Part shown: positions 26,801 through 36,080 of the stretch, in pieces | Position numbering within the stretch: position 1 is the stretch's first letter | Layout of the letters: each line of letters starts with the position of its first letter | The notes under the pieces: model-generated | Told to the model about the DNA's origin: nothing | The model's input: only the letters and a program-made list of their open reading frames with translations | The model's database searches: none | Assembly: GCA_002118135.1 (NCBI GenBank) | Contig: BDIU01000384.1 | Span: 1 to 64,000, forward strand | From: Trebouxia sp. TZW2008 | Lineage: Eukaryota > Chlorophyta > Trebouxiophyceae > Trebouxiales > Trebouxiaceae | Reading direction: 5' to 3' | Length of the DNA stretch: 64,000 bases | Translations under genes and position numbers: made by a program

Positions 26801-29591
26801 TCATCTGCCATGCCTTCCAGATCATCTGCATTCACAACATGTTCAAGCTGCAGTCATGCCACTTTCACAGAAGATTCCTGCTTGCATCAACTTCGCTGAT
26901 TCCAAAGAAATCTGTCCTGATGTCAGCTTGCCCATACTCAGAGGCAACTCAGATTGCGACAGTTGCTTCCCAATTGCATGGTTTTGACAGCAAGCATGCC
27001 CTTACATCAAGTCGCACATTAGCACATGCTGATAGGGCTGACCCCTCAGGGTTCAGGAAGTTCTGCTGAATGCTGCCACAGATGTTGACCAATTGCACGA
27101 CAGCAAGAGCAGTGTGGACCCTAAGGAATACAGTGATCTCTCTCTATAAGGATACTTGCTATACGGACACCATTGATGTAAGGACAATGCAGCCGGGAAG
27201 CAAGCACTGCGTTCTGAGTACAATGTAACTTCTGAGTAGGGTCAAGTTGATGTAAGGACATTTTTCTTGATATCCAATGCAGTCGTCATAAAGCGAAATT
27301 ACTGTATGCATGCCATCCGAGAACGGCAAAACATGCCTTCAATTTTCTGTGACGTCATGACACTACAGCAGATGAAGTCATTGAAGCACACACAACAAAT
27401 CGTTACATGTGTTTGCCCTTGCAGACAGTCATCAAGCTTTGTGCTACAGCACTGTAGTTCAAGCGGTCATGCGCATGCACTGCCACAATCCATACAGTAT
27501 GAAATGGTTGTTGCGCAACAATAATTTGCGCATTGCGCATATGCAGTCATTGCATGATGGGCATCATTGCTACTGTAGTGCATGACTAATGCAACCAAGA
27601 TGCGTGAGACACACCTGGGGTGTCATCAATGTCAGCCTGCAGGATTGAGGCTCTCAAATCCTCAATCTCCCTTGTGAGCCGCGTCCTCTGCAGCTTTGCT
27701 GTCTGAATTTCATGCTGAGTATGGGCCCAGCCCTTAGGGTCTGAACCCTCCTTGTTCTTCAGCAGCTGGTTCATGGCCTGCAAGGACAAAAAAGTGTTTT
27801 GTTGTAAGTATTGAAGTAAAAAGTTCAAAGTCGTGCGAAACATCAAGTTGTTGTAGAGCAACAGTAACAGCTGACATCAGACAACAGTCTTTTTCTCGTC
27901 GCGTGAAATCCTGATTTATTTTGTGACCTTTTCATGGCTGTTGCACAGTGAAACGTCTTCACAAGCACAGTCAAACATAAAGAGAGTTTTGAGGACAAGG
28001 CAATTGGGAACCAATCATTGCATTTGACTGCGATGGTATCTCTGAGTAAGGACAATTTGGCAAAAGGACAAATTTCTTGGTAGACCACCAGTCGCTGTAA
28101 TTATAGGTCACTGTAGTGGAATGTGACTGACCTCTGGCTGTGTGCGGCCTAGCCTACCAAACGCTTCTTCATTGAGACCACTTGTTGCAGCAGCGTCTGA
28201 CCTTTCAGAGCCATTGCCACTGCTTGTGGGTGTGGCAAAGGCATCCTGGTACAGGCTGTCGATGCGCTGTTGAAGCTCTGCTGACTGCAGCAAAGCATGC
28301 AATGGATCAGTGCAAAGGCAGACACCGTTAGCATGCAGCAGTGCTGACAAGAGTTGTGTCTGATCCATTGAAGCCGTTGCCAACGCTTGTGGGTGTGGCA
28401 AAGGCATCCTGATGTAGGCCGTCGATGCGCTGTTGAAGCTCTGCTGACTGCAGCAAAGCATGCAATGGATCAATGTAAAGGCAGACATCGCTAGCATGCA
28501 ACCTTGCTGACAGCAGCTGTGTCTGATCATCCGGAGCCATTGCTTGTGTCAAAGGCATCTTGGTCTAAGCCACCAATATGGTGTTGAAGCTATGTTGACT
28601 GCAGCAGAGCATGCCTTCAATTAAAGCAAAAGCAGGCATTGCAACTGTGACTGAGCAATTTGCAGATGTTGCATTGCAAGTCACGCAGATGTTGATGTTT
28701 ACATGGGTGATGGAGACATTATGGAGGTAACAAATGCAGCCTGGTATAGGCTGTCAATGCGCTGTTGAAGCTCTGCTGACTGCAGCAAAGCATGCAAAGG
28801 TTCAGTGCAAGTGCAGGCACTGTGACCGTGACTATTGCATAAATATGGGCCATATGCCATTCGCACTTCTTGCATTGCCTTATATTGCAGGTAATGCATA
28901 TGTGAAGATCCACATAGGCGGTAGACATGTGCAGAACTAAGCTCAGGAGTGCAAAGACAATTAGCTGCCTCAGAAACACTTTCAGCCATTCCACCCTAGT
29001 AAGAGAAGAGAGAGAATAATTTTATATGCTTTAGCCAGCCAACAAGGCTGATCACATGTGCCACACTGTGGCAATGACTATATGTCCANNNNNNNNNNNN
29101 NNNATGTTGCGCAAAAAAAGCGCGCATGTTATAACCGCAGCTCTCAAACAAACCAGGGTACTTGGTTACCACCAACAATGACAAATTTAAGATGAAAGCA
29201 TGATGACCAGACAATTATGCGTTCCTTGCATGAATGCACATGCCTTGTTATTCTGTCAAGAAAGTACCTGCTTTTCAAGCTGCTGAAGCTGCGATCGCAA
29301 ATCAGACGCTGGCAAGTTCTCATCTGCGGTTTCCTTTTCCAGGTTGTCCAGAAACAGCTCTGTTTCTGACTGTAGTTGAGCAGCTGTTGAGCTTGCGGAC
29401 AGGATGACTTTCCGGGGAGGCTGAAGACGATATGGCCTGGTACAGATGGTCGGCCGCGCTTGGTGAGCGGTGTGTGCTGTTTGCCGTGAGCTGTTTATTG
29501 GTCGAGGGCGCTTCTGAGGCTGACACAGCACTGGGCGACCTTGGCCAGAGATCAACGTCGACATTGTTGCGAGTTTTGTCCGCAAACACAA
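8890..29591 (-). CDS. CHLH2: Magnesium chelatase subunit H, isoform 2 (CHLH2)
   Basis: CHLH is the large porphyrin-binding subunit of plastid Mg-chelatase, which inserts Mg into protoporphyrin IX together with CHLI and CHLD in chlorophyll synthesis. I reconstructed 26 phase-consistent exons: 29268-29591, 28132-28284, 27615-27777, 26319-26425, 25672-25917, 24831-24978, 23647-23805, 22545-22780, 21397-21633, 20425-20625, 19632-19873, 18742-18956, 18145-18244, 17748-17872, 17217-17364, 16510-16807, 15781-15972, 14797-14992, 13955-14088, 13285-13416, 12074-12219, 11282-11458, 10623-10753, 10157-10314, 9611-9771 and 8890-9034. They total 4,674 nt, or 1,557 aa (1,548 from the second ATG at 29564). 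A basic Ser/Thr/Arg-rich leader suggests plastid import. The CobN/ChlH motif [13 protein letters not shown] lies near residue 875, with GDPMRLLF just before it and [14 protein letters not shown] near 1165. Wording such as [13 protein letters not shown] fits the green-algal CHLH2 type rather than CHLH1. Intron 22 uses a GC donor. Most introns hold ghost copies of adjacent exons. Confidence 0.93.
10808..10903 (-). repeat. Ghost copy of CHLH2 exon 23
   Basis: The minus strand reads [27 protein letters not shown], closely matching the start of exon 10623-10753. It includes the splice-acceptor flank, but its 3' part has lost the match. It lies in the intron upstream of the real exon. Confidence 0.85.
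11155..11220 (-). repeat. Ghost copy of CHLH2 exon 22, 3' end
   Basis: This repeats the end of exon 11282-11458 (a GGAGGCCCAGGTGTCCCCC block on the plus strand) about 125 bp downstream of the original. The exon's GC donor context is not kept. Confidence 0.8.
11459..11735 (-). repeat. Two ghost copies of CHLH2 exon 22, 5' part
   Basis: [15 protein letters not shown] of exon 11282-11458 recurs on the minus strand around 11510-11560 and 11640-11700, at spacings of about 125 and 137 bp upstream. Each copy also carries the CATGCAG acceptor-like flank. Confidence 0.85.
12330..12800 (-). repeat. Three ghost copies of CHLH2 exon 21, 5' part
   Basis: The start of exon 12074-12219 ([17 protein letters not shown]) recurs near 12335-12405 ([17 protein letters not shown]), 12590-12665 ([14 protein letters not shown]) and 12745-12785 ([10 protein letters not shown]). 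Each is preceded by a CAG acceptor-like flank. Spacings are about 180, 260 and 120 bp. Confidence 0.88.
12960..13215 (-). repeat. Two ghost copies of CHLH2 exon 20, 3' end
   Basis: The exon end around 13285-13335 recurs near 13129 and 12973 at a regular 154-156 bp spacing, downstream in the intron. The block AAGCTCATATCTTGC is kept, but reading frame and donor are degraded. Confidence 0.85.
14089..14620 (-). repeat. Ghost copies of CHLH2 exon 19
   Basis: A near-intact copy at about 14160-14345 reads [20 protein letters not shown] (the real exon has RNIH), 179 bp upstream of exon 13955-14088 and including the GTTACAG acceptor. A more diverged copy lies at about 14345-14450 and a very decayed one at about 14550-14610. 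Confidence 0.88.
14993..15545 (-). repeat. Four ghost copies of CHLH2 exon 18, 5' part
   Basis: Copies of the stretch beginning NGASTSGSS and continuing [18 protein letters not shown] occur about every 135 bp upstream of exon 14797-14992 (near 15050, 15190, 15330 and 15480). Examples are [20 protein letters not shown] and [18 protein letters not shown]. Frame is kept in several, but the exon's conserved continuation (ALNGEY) is absent. Confidence 0.88.
16060..16135 (-). repeat. Ghost copy of CHLH2 exon 17, 5' part
   Basis: The minus strand reads GRVSEGLHV, matching [10 protein letters not shown] near the start of exon 15781-15972, about 130 bp upstream of it. Confidence 0.7.
18270..18390 (-). 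repeat. Ghost copy of CHLH2 exon 13
   Basis: This repeats the CTGGTGCAGGCA acceptor region and the CGCCTGTTGTTTGACAG-like end of exon 18145-18244, with an internal deletion. The donor position has TTGACA in place of GTGACA, so the copy could not splice as the original does. Confidence 0.82.
19010..19480 (-). repeat. Two to three ghost copies of CHLH2 exon 12
   Basis: Copies of [19 protein letters not shown] and the following Pro/Trp stretch occur at about 19020-19160 and 19195-19350, with a faint third near 19400-19470. The middle copy reads [19 protein letters not shown]. They lie upstream of exon 18742-18956. Confidence 0.85.
20720..20960 (-). repeat. Ghost copies of CHLH2 exon 10
   Basis: The minus strand at about 20730-20850 reads [16 protein letters not shown], identical to the start of exon 20425-20625, then diverges. 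A short second copy near 20900-20960 keeps only the acceptor and a few codons. Confidence 0.85.
21010..21396 (-). repeat. Ghost copies of CHLH2 exon 9, 3' part
   Basis: Downstream of exon 21397-21633, its 3' part ([20 protein letters not shown]) recurs at about 21215-21395 and again, shorter, at 21010-21090. A SINE-like element (21101-21222) lies between them. Confidence 0.78.
21101..21222 (-). repeat. SINE-like interspersed element, copy B
   Basis: On the minus strand this matches copy C (23350-23510) through AACTGGTTGGAGACAGTTGA and the later CTGGGCCTGCTGAGCC block, then ends in a degenerate GAATGAATTGATGAATGAAT tail. It is inserted in CHLH2 intron 9 in the sense orientation of the gene. 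Confidence 0.65.
21634..22235 (-). repeat. Array of ghost copies of CHLH2 exon 9, 5' part
   Basis: [15 protein letters not shown] of exon 21397-21633 recurs about four times upstream (near 21650, 21800, 21990 and 22200), with Thr/Ser changes and stops. The most distant copy still reads [17 protein letters not shown]. Confidence 0.87.
23350..23510 (+). repeat. SINE-like interspersed element, copy C, with (ATGA)15 tail
   Basis: The core at 23350-23450 matches copies A and B. It runs directly into a pure ATGA tetranucleotide run of 15 units (23451-23510). The link of a shared core with an ATGA-type tail in all three copies supports retroposition with a microsatellite-like 3' end. It lies in CHLH2 intron 7, antisense to the gene. 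Confidence 0.7.
23830..24135 (-). repeat. Two ghost copies of CHLH2 exon 7
   Basis: The copy at about 24000-24135 is nearly complete and in frame: [19 protein letters not shown], then [11 protein letters not shown] (real exon: SYWNQGG, MFAYLV). The copy at about 23830-23950 is more diverged ([12 protein letters not shown]). Both are upstream of exon 23647-23805. Confidence 0.88.
24440..24830 (-). repeat. Ghost copies of CHLH2 exon 6, 3' end
   Basis: The exon end ([10 protein letters not shown] plus donor flank) recurs near 24660-24700 (KLRKFLSDK) and 24500-24540 (LNFLPG). The donor flank itself is duplicated at about 24780-24830 as two near-identical 30-nt units. Confidence 0.75.
25240..25640 (-). 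repeat. Ghost copies of CHLH2 exon 5, 3' end
   Basis: Downstream of exon 25672-25917, its end ([11 protein letters not shown] plus GTGTGT donor flank and a CATCATGTGACAGCTT block) recurs about three times, near 25250, 25380 and 25520, at about 130-150 bp spacing. Confidence 0.82.
26466..26850 (-). repeat. 127-bp tandem array: three ghost copies of CHLH2 exon 4
   Basis: Three head-to-tail units of 127 bp (starting near 26474, 26601 and 26728 on the plus strand) repeat exon 26319-26425 with its upstream flank. They read, for example, [19 protein letters not shown] and then [15 protein letters not shown]. None ends in the CAG/GTAAGA donor of the real exon; stops follow instead. The copies are thus unlikely to splice normally. 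Confidence 0.93.
28380..28805 (-). repeat. Three ghost copies of CHLH2 exon 2
   Basis: [20 protein letters not shown] from exon 28132-28284 recurs upstream at about 28380-28460 ([15 protein letters not shown]), 28555-28605 (very decayed) and 28720-28785 ([10 protein letters not shown]). Spacing is about 150-180 bp. The CTGCAG acceptor is kept in each. Confidence 0.88.
29089..29103. other. Assembly gap (15 N)
   Basis: A run of 15 undetermined bases lies in CHLH2 intron 1. It may mark a collapsed or unsequenced repeat and does not touch an annotated exon. Confidence 0.99.
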
Positions 29592-30004
29592 ACTTTTGCG
29601 TCAAAATGGATCAAGCGAAGCTCGTGCGCGCTATATGCAGTATCGCAAGCTACGAAGCCGTAGCTCGTGCATGTGAAGGCATGCAAACGAGACTATACGT
29701 CTGTTCAGTTGGCACCGCGCGATCGGTGCTGGTGCTTTCGCCCGGTCAATTTCTATTCGAGCCTGTACATGCGACGTCAATGCGCATCCTGAAGAGCGTA
29801 CACGCAGGGCGCTACGACATCACGAGGGCGACTCGCTTACACTGAAGCTTCGCTCCTGACTCATCGCACCAAGCACTTGAACCCATTGCACCGCTCTCAC
29901 TCGCAGAGGACGATACGCCTTCGATCATACTGAGCACTGCCAAGCGGTGAGCACTGCAGTGACTCTGTTTGCGTACGTCGACTCCAGCTGATCAGCCCTG
30001 TAGC
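29592..30004. promoter_or_regulatory. Putative bidirectional promoter, CHLH2 / USP39
   Basis: This 413-bp gap lies between divergent start codons. It is more GC-rich than the introns. No named element was recognised. Confidence 0.4.
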
Positions 30005-32761
30005 ATGAAAAGGGAGAGGCCTGAGGAGGGCGAGGAGGGGCCAAACAAGCTGCAGCGGCAGTCAGGTGATCTAGAGGATACAACGGCCGACGGCAGTCGA
30101 CAAGGGTCAAAGCCTTCCAGCAAAGTCAGGAAGGGAACAGAATGCCCTTACCTTGACACCATCGCCAGACAGGTGGAGACTCTTACTGTCTGGGCACAGT
30201 TTGGCTCTGTAAGAGGCTGGCGGTTCTGACGCTTGACGTGCTTGCAGAACCTTGACTTTGATTTTGAGAAGTGCTGTGTGGTTTCCTTGAGTCCCATCAA
30301 TGTATATGCCTGTCTAGTATGCGGCAAGTACTTCCAGGCGAGTCCTGTCATTCTGCTCAGATGCGCAAGATTTATACAATGCTGCTTGCTTTGTATCTGC
30401 AGTGCTCATGTACAATTTCAAGGTATGCTTGCTGTAGGGACGAGGGCCCAAGACAAATGCATTCACCCACTCCCTAGAAACGAATCATCACATGTTCATG
30501 AAGCTAGACAATGCCAAGGTGTGTGCTTGCATTGCTCTTCAGCATACAATGCTTTGAGCTTCAGTCATTTCATGACATTGCATTTTGCTCAGCACAGGCA
30601 GCAATGGACAGACTAGATTAGGCATGCATGGTGCTGATGGTGTAATGAATGTGTATACAAGGTCACTCATTTGCATACATTGTTCCAGTAGCAATATGTG
30701 CAATGCTTGTTGCCTGCTGTTTGCCATCAAGCTGCACTGATGCAAAAGTGATGCAAGACAACGATAAATATCTGGCCATGCAGATGCTAGACTCATTGCC
30801 GTTGTACACATACCTGTCTGGGTCATTTGCCACTGTTGCACAGGTGAATTTGCGCAGCACAGGACCGCTGCACATGACGCCAACTGTACTCCCTGCCTGA
30901 TGGGCTACCTGTTGATGTCATTTGCTGTTGCTGCACAAACATATGTCCCCGGCAAGCATACTGAAAGTAAGATCTGTCAACAGGTGTACTGCCTGCCTGA
31001 TGGTTATGAAGTAGAAGACCGGTCATTGGAGGTCATCAGATATGTGCTCAACCCCACCTTTAAACATGAAGAGGTAATTGTTGCACGTAGTTGGCCACCA
31101 TCTACTCATTGTATCTGCGTTTAGTCACAGCGCACAAGACTATCTTACAGCTGTTTGCACTGCAACAAATCAGCGCGTTACGCTCGGTGGTTCCTTGTGT
31201 GTTGTGGTTGTTTGCAAATGGAAAGCATCAGTGCCTCAACCTGTTGTGTCATGATTTATGGCAAAAGAAGGCAAATGGTCTGCCGCAAAATGCATTGAAC
31301 TTCACCCGTTTGGTCGTTTGATGATGCTCAGAACAAGCTGGCCTGGCAAGATAGGACGTGGGTCACGCACACACAGCACATGTGCTAAGAAGTGTAATCA
31401 GTATTCTCTAGTATCAATTGTCAGCTGCTGCTGGTTCATGGCAGACTTTCTGCCATTGCCTGGCTGGCATGTCCATTCACCGCTTAGTTTCCAGACAGCC
31501 AAACAATCAATTGGCAATCAAAGACACTGCTTTGATTGCTTGATTTGACACATGTGCCCGCGTGAATGCAAGGCATGTAACATTGATGCCTCACCCTGCT
31601 CCTGTAGGCCATACAGCAGACAATCAAAGACACTGCTTGTATCGCAGTTACAAACCTCAACAAGTCAAGTGGCAAGTATAGAACCTGCTTGGGCTGCAGA
31701 TAGCCAGTTTGGATAAGGAAGTCACGTGGGCGCGGTCTCTGGAAGGCCAAGAGTACATGCCTGGGCTTGTGGGGCTGAACAACATGAAGAACAATGACTA
31801 TGTCAATGTGGCGGTCCAGATTCTGGCTAGAGTTGTGCCCATCAGGAACTTTTTCTTGGACGCATCCAACTATGCATCTTGCAAGTCCTTGCTGGTGCAA
31901 CGTTTTGGCGAGCTGCTGAGGAAAGTTTGGAACCCCAGGAACTTCAAGGGACAGGTAAGGAATGTAGTCACCAGTCGCATGAATGTATTGAACGCTCTAG
32001 AATTTTCAAGGCACGCGTGAGAAATGCACTTCAAAAGGTCATGAATGCATTTGGAATCCCTTGACCTCCAAGGAACAACTATGAGCAAGCAGCATCAGGC
32101 GCTTCCTGTTCTATGCCCAGAAGGAACCTTTTTCTTAGACCTACTTAATGCTTGCTGCAAGTATCTGCTGGTGCAGCGTCTTGGCGAGCTGCTCAGGAAA
32201 GTTCGGAACCTCGGGAAGTTCAAAGGGCAGGTGGGGAATCAACTCAAAGGGAGCTTGATTGCATTTGAAACACTAGGAACTGCAACAACAGGTGAGGATT
32301 GTTCTAGCAAGGAGCATAAATGCATTTGACACCCCAGAAACTCCCAGGCACAGGTGGAGAATGTGTTAGCAAGGAGCAGGAATGCATATGAAACCGCGGA
32401 AATTTGAAGGTGGGTACGAAATGTGATCACAAGCAGCGCCAAGGTGCTTCCTGCTGCATGTACCGGGTGTACACTATTGCTGCTTGTTAGACATGTTGTG
32501 ATAGTCCCCAACGTCTTGGCCTCATCAGGACATGTCTAATCAGCAAACAACAGTATACACTTTGTGCATGCAGCCGGAGTATAATTAGCAAACGACAGTA
32601 TACACTCTGTGCATGCTGCAGGAGTATCATAAAAACAGAGCTTGACAGGCCTAGCATAGGCTCTGTGCAGTTTGAGAATGGAGGGATTTATCGCCCAGAC
32701 GCAGCAGTGACTTGTGTCGTGAAGTCGACAGCAGTTGTCAAATTGCCAGAAACATGCAATT

Positions 32762-32806
<45 letters not shown>

Positions 32807-35437
32807 GCAACTGCATACCAGCAGCAGCAGCCAATTGCATAACAGCAGCAGCAGCAGGCAACTGCATAACAGCAGCAGCAACAAGCACTCCTGACCTTGT
32901 GGCTTTGTATTGTTAGATGGAAAACATTCAGTAGGAAAGACATTGTTCATTTTTTGTTTACCTTGTGTATAGGTGAGCCCGCACGAGTTCATGCAAGCGG
33001 TGATGAGCAGCAGCAACAAGCGCTTCACCATTGAGCAGCAAGGGGATGCGCTGGACTTCTGGGCCTGGTTCACCAACACCCTGCACCAGCATCTGTCTGG
33101 CAGCAAGCGCAACAAACCCAGCATCATCTCCAGATGCTTCCAGGTCAGGCACATCACTGCAGCAGGCTGAATCCAACTTGTGCCAAGCAGCATCTCTGGA
33201 CGCATTCAGGGCAGTTTAATTACTGCAACGATCTTTGTGCAATAGACTTCTGGACCGGATTCAGCAACAGCCTGCACAAGCAATACAAGCTCAACATTGC
33301 CCTCAGATGCTTCCAGGCTATACTCATCACTTGCTGCAGACCAAGTACCATCTCTGTTCTGTAGCATCTCGTAGGCAGATGTAAATGCAAAACACATCCA
33401 GATCCTGACCTTGGCAACACCGCACGGGCACATGTCAATGCAGGGCGAGCTAGAGGTGACAACAGAGGCAGGCACAGGCAAAGCTAAGGAGCCGAATGCA
33501 GCAGGACAGGTTACTGATGTGGTAGACCGAGTGCCCTTCCTGTTTCTGGGATTGGATTTGCCCCCAGCCCCCCTGTACAAGGACGTCATGGAGACCAACA
33601 TCATTCCCCAGGTACGCATGTCATGTAAGCGCGTCATGCAAGGATGTCATGGACATCAGTGTCATCTATGAAGTGGCCAGAACAGACAGTGCATGTTCTG
33701 GTCCTGTTTTTCGAGCCCTAACTTGAGTCCATCCACCCTACGCAAGGACGTCAAAGAGACTCACACCATCCACTCAGTTGTTTCACAGTGTGGTTTGTGA
33801 CCGACTGATGCCTGTACGTTCATTGCACTAGCTTAATGCACTAGCTTGACAAACTGGCTGACGGGTCACCCCCAGTACAGAAAAACAAAGTTTGTGCTCT
33901 GCTCTGTTCTCCTTGGCTCTCATCCCAGGAGTGTGAGGATGCCCAGATCAGGCGTCAACATGAAGTGCCTGGTCCCAATCAGCAGCCTGACAGTGACTGC
34001 CATTTGTTGCCTTTTGCAACATGGCGTTGACCCTTGTCTGTTGGTATGGAAGCCATAAACCGCTTTACAATGCAATGTATCTGTTAATGTTTGAGGGGTA
34101 CCCAGGCCACCTCAGGACTGCAGCATGGCAAGCACATCACATGCATGCGCCTGAGTACAATTGAGTCAGTTGACGAGTGCGTGCGTGTGGTGGTGCGTGT
34201 CTGTGCGTGCACATCTGTGTCCAGACATTCTCCTGACATCAGGCGCCTTAAACAAGACCAGACTCTTTGATACGAGCTTGTCATGTCTGCATGTCCGCAT
34301 GTTTGACCTGCTAAAAGGGCTTGACAAACAGCATATCAGTGACAACATAAAGGCAGGCCGGCCATCGTTTCTGCTTTGTACCAGCTTGTCATGTATGCAG
34401 ATCCCCATCTCTGACCTGCTCAAGAACTTTGACAAACAGCACACGAGTAACATTGCAAGGCAGGCCCTGTTTCCAGTTTGTATCAGCTTGTCATGCCTGC
34501 AGGTCCCCATCTTTGACCTGCTGAAGAAGTTTGATAATCAGCACACCAGTGATGACATAAAGGCAGGCAGGCGGCGCTTCAGGTTAACTAAGCTGCCGGC
34601 ATACATGGTGCTGCACATCAAGCGCTTCACCAAGAACAACTTCTTTGTGGAGAAGAACCCGACCATTGTCAATTTCCCTGTCAAGAATTTGGAGTTGAGA
34701 GACATTGTGCCAGTGACCTCTGGTAAGCTGTGCTGCACATCAAGCGCTTCATCAAAAAACATGTTGTTATGGAGAAGACCCAACCATTGTCAGTTTTCCT
34801 GTCAGACATTTGGAGTTGAAAGACATTGTGCCAGTACTCTTTGCAAGCTGTACTCAATACTCCAAGCAAAGCCCATTCTCTGTAAACCTGTCCCTACTGA
34901 GTCCTGCTGTGAGTCCAGGCCCTGCAGCGCATTGCAGCTGCATTGAGATAACCCAACATGAACACTGCTATGAATTGCAATGTTTTTACTAGTTGTCAAT
35001 TTTTCTTTCAAGAATTTGAAGTCGAGTCCAAATTCTTGACAGGCAGATTTCTTTAGGTATTGTGCCATTACCCTGTGGTAAGCTGCTGCAGTTCCAGCAA
35101 AAACGGCAAGCAACTGCCATTCAAGCATGACTTGAATCATGTCTGTTCGTACACTGCTGTTTTTGATATAAAGCTCAAGAGATTTCACATTATTTTATAC
35201 TTTGCTGCATTTGCAGGCAAGGAAGGCAAGCAGCTGCCATCCAAGTATGACTTGATTGGCAATGTTGTACATGATGGCAAGCCTGGAGCCGGAGGCACTT
35301 ACAGACTACATGTCCACAGAAAAAGTGAAGACGCTTGGTATGAGGTCCAGGATCTCAGAGTGACAGACATATTGCCGCAGATGGTGGCGCTCAGCGAGAC
35401 ATACATGCAAGTATATGAGTTGAAATCGCAAAGCTAG
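30005..35437 (+). CDS. USP39: U4/U6.U5 tri-snRNP-associated protein USP39/SAD1 (inactive ubiquitin protease)
   Basis: USP39/Sad1 supports tri-snRNP assembly or recruitment in pre-mRNA splicing in the nucleus. Nine phase-consistent exons give 487 aa: 30005-30172, 30248-30337, 30438-30518, 30984-31073, 31700-31954, 32973-33143, 33444-33611, 34503-34722 and 35217-35437. A charged N-terminal tail leads to CPYLDTI, then a UBP-type zinc finger (CLVCGKYFQGRG, with later His residues), then the USP fold (VSPHEFMQAV, HIKRFTKNNFFVEKNPTIVN, ending VTDILPQM). The box that carries the catalytic Cys in active USPs reads GLVGLNNMKNNDYV, so the nucleophile is absent, and the usual catalytic His region reads GTYRLHV; both match the known inactive family. 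The intron after exon 2 has a GC donor (gcgagt). Several introns hold ghost copies of exons 5-9. Confidence 0.95.
31985..32420 (+). repeat. Ghost copies of USP39 exon 5, 3' part
   Basis: The copy at about 32127-32230 keeps frame (LLVQRLGELLRKVRN, then FKGQ and a GTGGGG donor-like site), 277 bp after the original. Several short fragments of the exon end plus donor flank occur near 31990, 32065, 32275, 32335 and 32395. Confidence 0.85.
32764..32883 (+). repeat. CAG trinucleotide repeat, pure then interrupted
   Basis: A pure CAG run of about 13 units (to 32802) is followed by interrupted CAG blocks to about 32883. It lies in USP39 intron 5. Open frames across it are low-complexity artefacts. 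Confidence 0.9.
33160..33340 (+). repeat. Ghost copy of USP39 exon 6, 3' part
   Basis: DFWTGFSNSLHKQ, then LRCFQ near 33246-33320, repeats DFWAWFTNTLHQH and SRCFQ of exon 32973-33143, about 180 bp downstream. Confidence 0.8.
33615..33785 (+). repeat. Ghost copies of USP39 exon 7, 3' end
   Basis: Short repeats of the AAGGACGTCATGGAGAC block of exon 33444-33611 occur near 33640-33660 and 33745-33770. Confidence 0.68.
34280..34490 (+). repeat. Two ghost copies of USP39 exon 8, 5' part
   Basis: The start of exon 34503-34722 (VPIFDLLKKFDNQHTSD) is repeated upstream at about 34295-34365 (MFDLLKGLDKQHISD) and 34398-34465 (ISDLLKNFDKQHTS). Each is preceded by the same CTTGTCATG-rich acceptor flank. 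Spacing is about 105 bp. Confidence 0.87.
34735..35145 (+). repeat. Ghost copies of USP39 exon 8 (3' part) and exon 9 (5' part)
   Basis: The region 34735-34850 repeats the VLHIKRF and later IVPV stretch with its donor; a fainter copy lies at 34985-35095. The region 35085-35145 repeats the GKQLPSKYDL start of exon 35217-35437 as GKQLPFKHDL. Confidence 0.8.
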
Positions 35438-36080
35438 CTCGCTGAGCTTATGGAGTTGAGAGCTCAGGCACTGGCAGCTTCTGAAAATTGCATGTGCAGC
35501 TTCTTTTAGTGGTTCTATCAAACGTGTGCAGTTTGCTCGGCAAGACATCTTTGTGCCTGAATGTGGGCAACCGCAGTCATGTACTGCATAGCGCCTATGT
35601 CGTTCCCAGTTGTCGACTTTCATTTGCTTACCGTCAGAATGTTGATGGACTGCGTCAAGGAGTACAATCACAGTACAGAAGTATGACTAGTAGTAGCATG
35701 CTTCCTCAGCTTTTGACAACATGCAGGTTGTCATTGTCCTTCATGACATGAAAGCGCTGCACAGAGCTGTCTGCATCACTGAGCATGTGCGCTCATTTTT
35801 GTATGTATCACAGTCAGGCCATCGAGGAGCCATCCTTTTCCAGAGGATTGTCAGCAGTCTTCTGTACATAGGAAAAAGAAGCAAGACCAAAACATTGCAA
35901 AAGGGCGCACATACAATGTTAAGGCATCAAAGCACAACTCTGCAGCAAAATACACAACTTGTAGTGAAGCTGAGCGCAGGAGTCCATGCTTGTTCAGCAA
36001 TGGTTCAAACAGCGGACAAGGCGCAAGCTAAACACACCAATTGTGTGGCAGTGCTTGTGACACAAAATAAACAAGATCAT

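Noticed and set aside
29432..29845. Plus-strand ORF of 137 codons overlapping CHLH2 exon 1
   Set aside because: It is antisense to the targeting-peptide exon and the CHLH2/USP39 promoter; it shows no domain and no splice-linked continuation.
32536..33205. Long minus-strand ORFs rich in Cys and Leu
   Set aside because: They arise from translating the CAG repeat and the antisense of USP39 exon 6.
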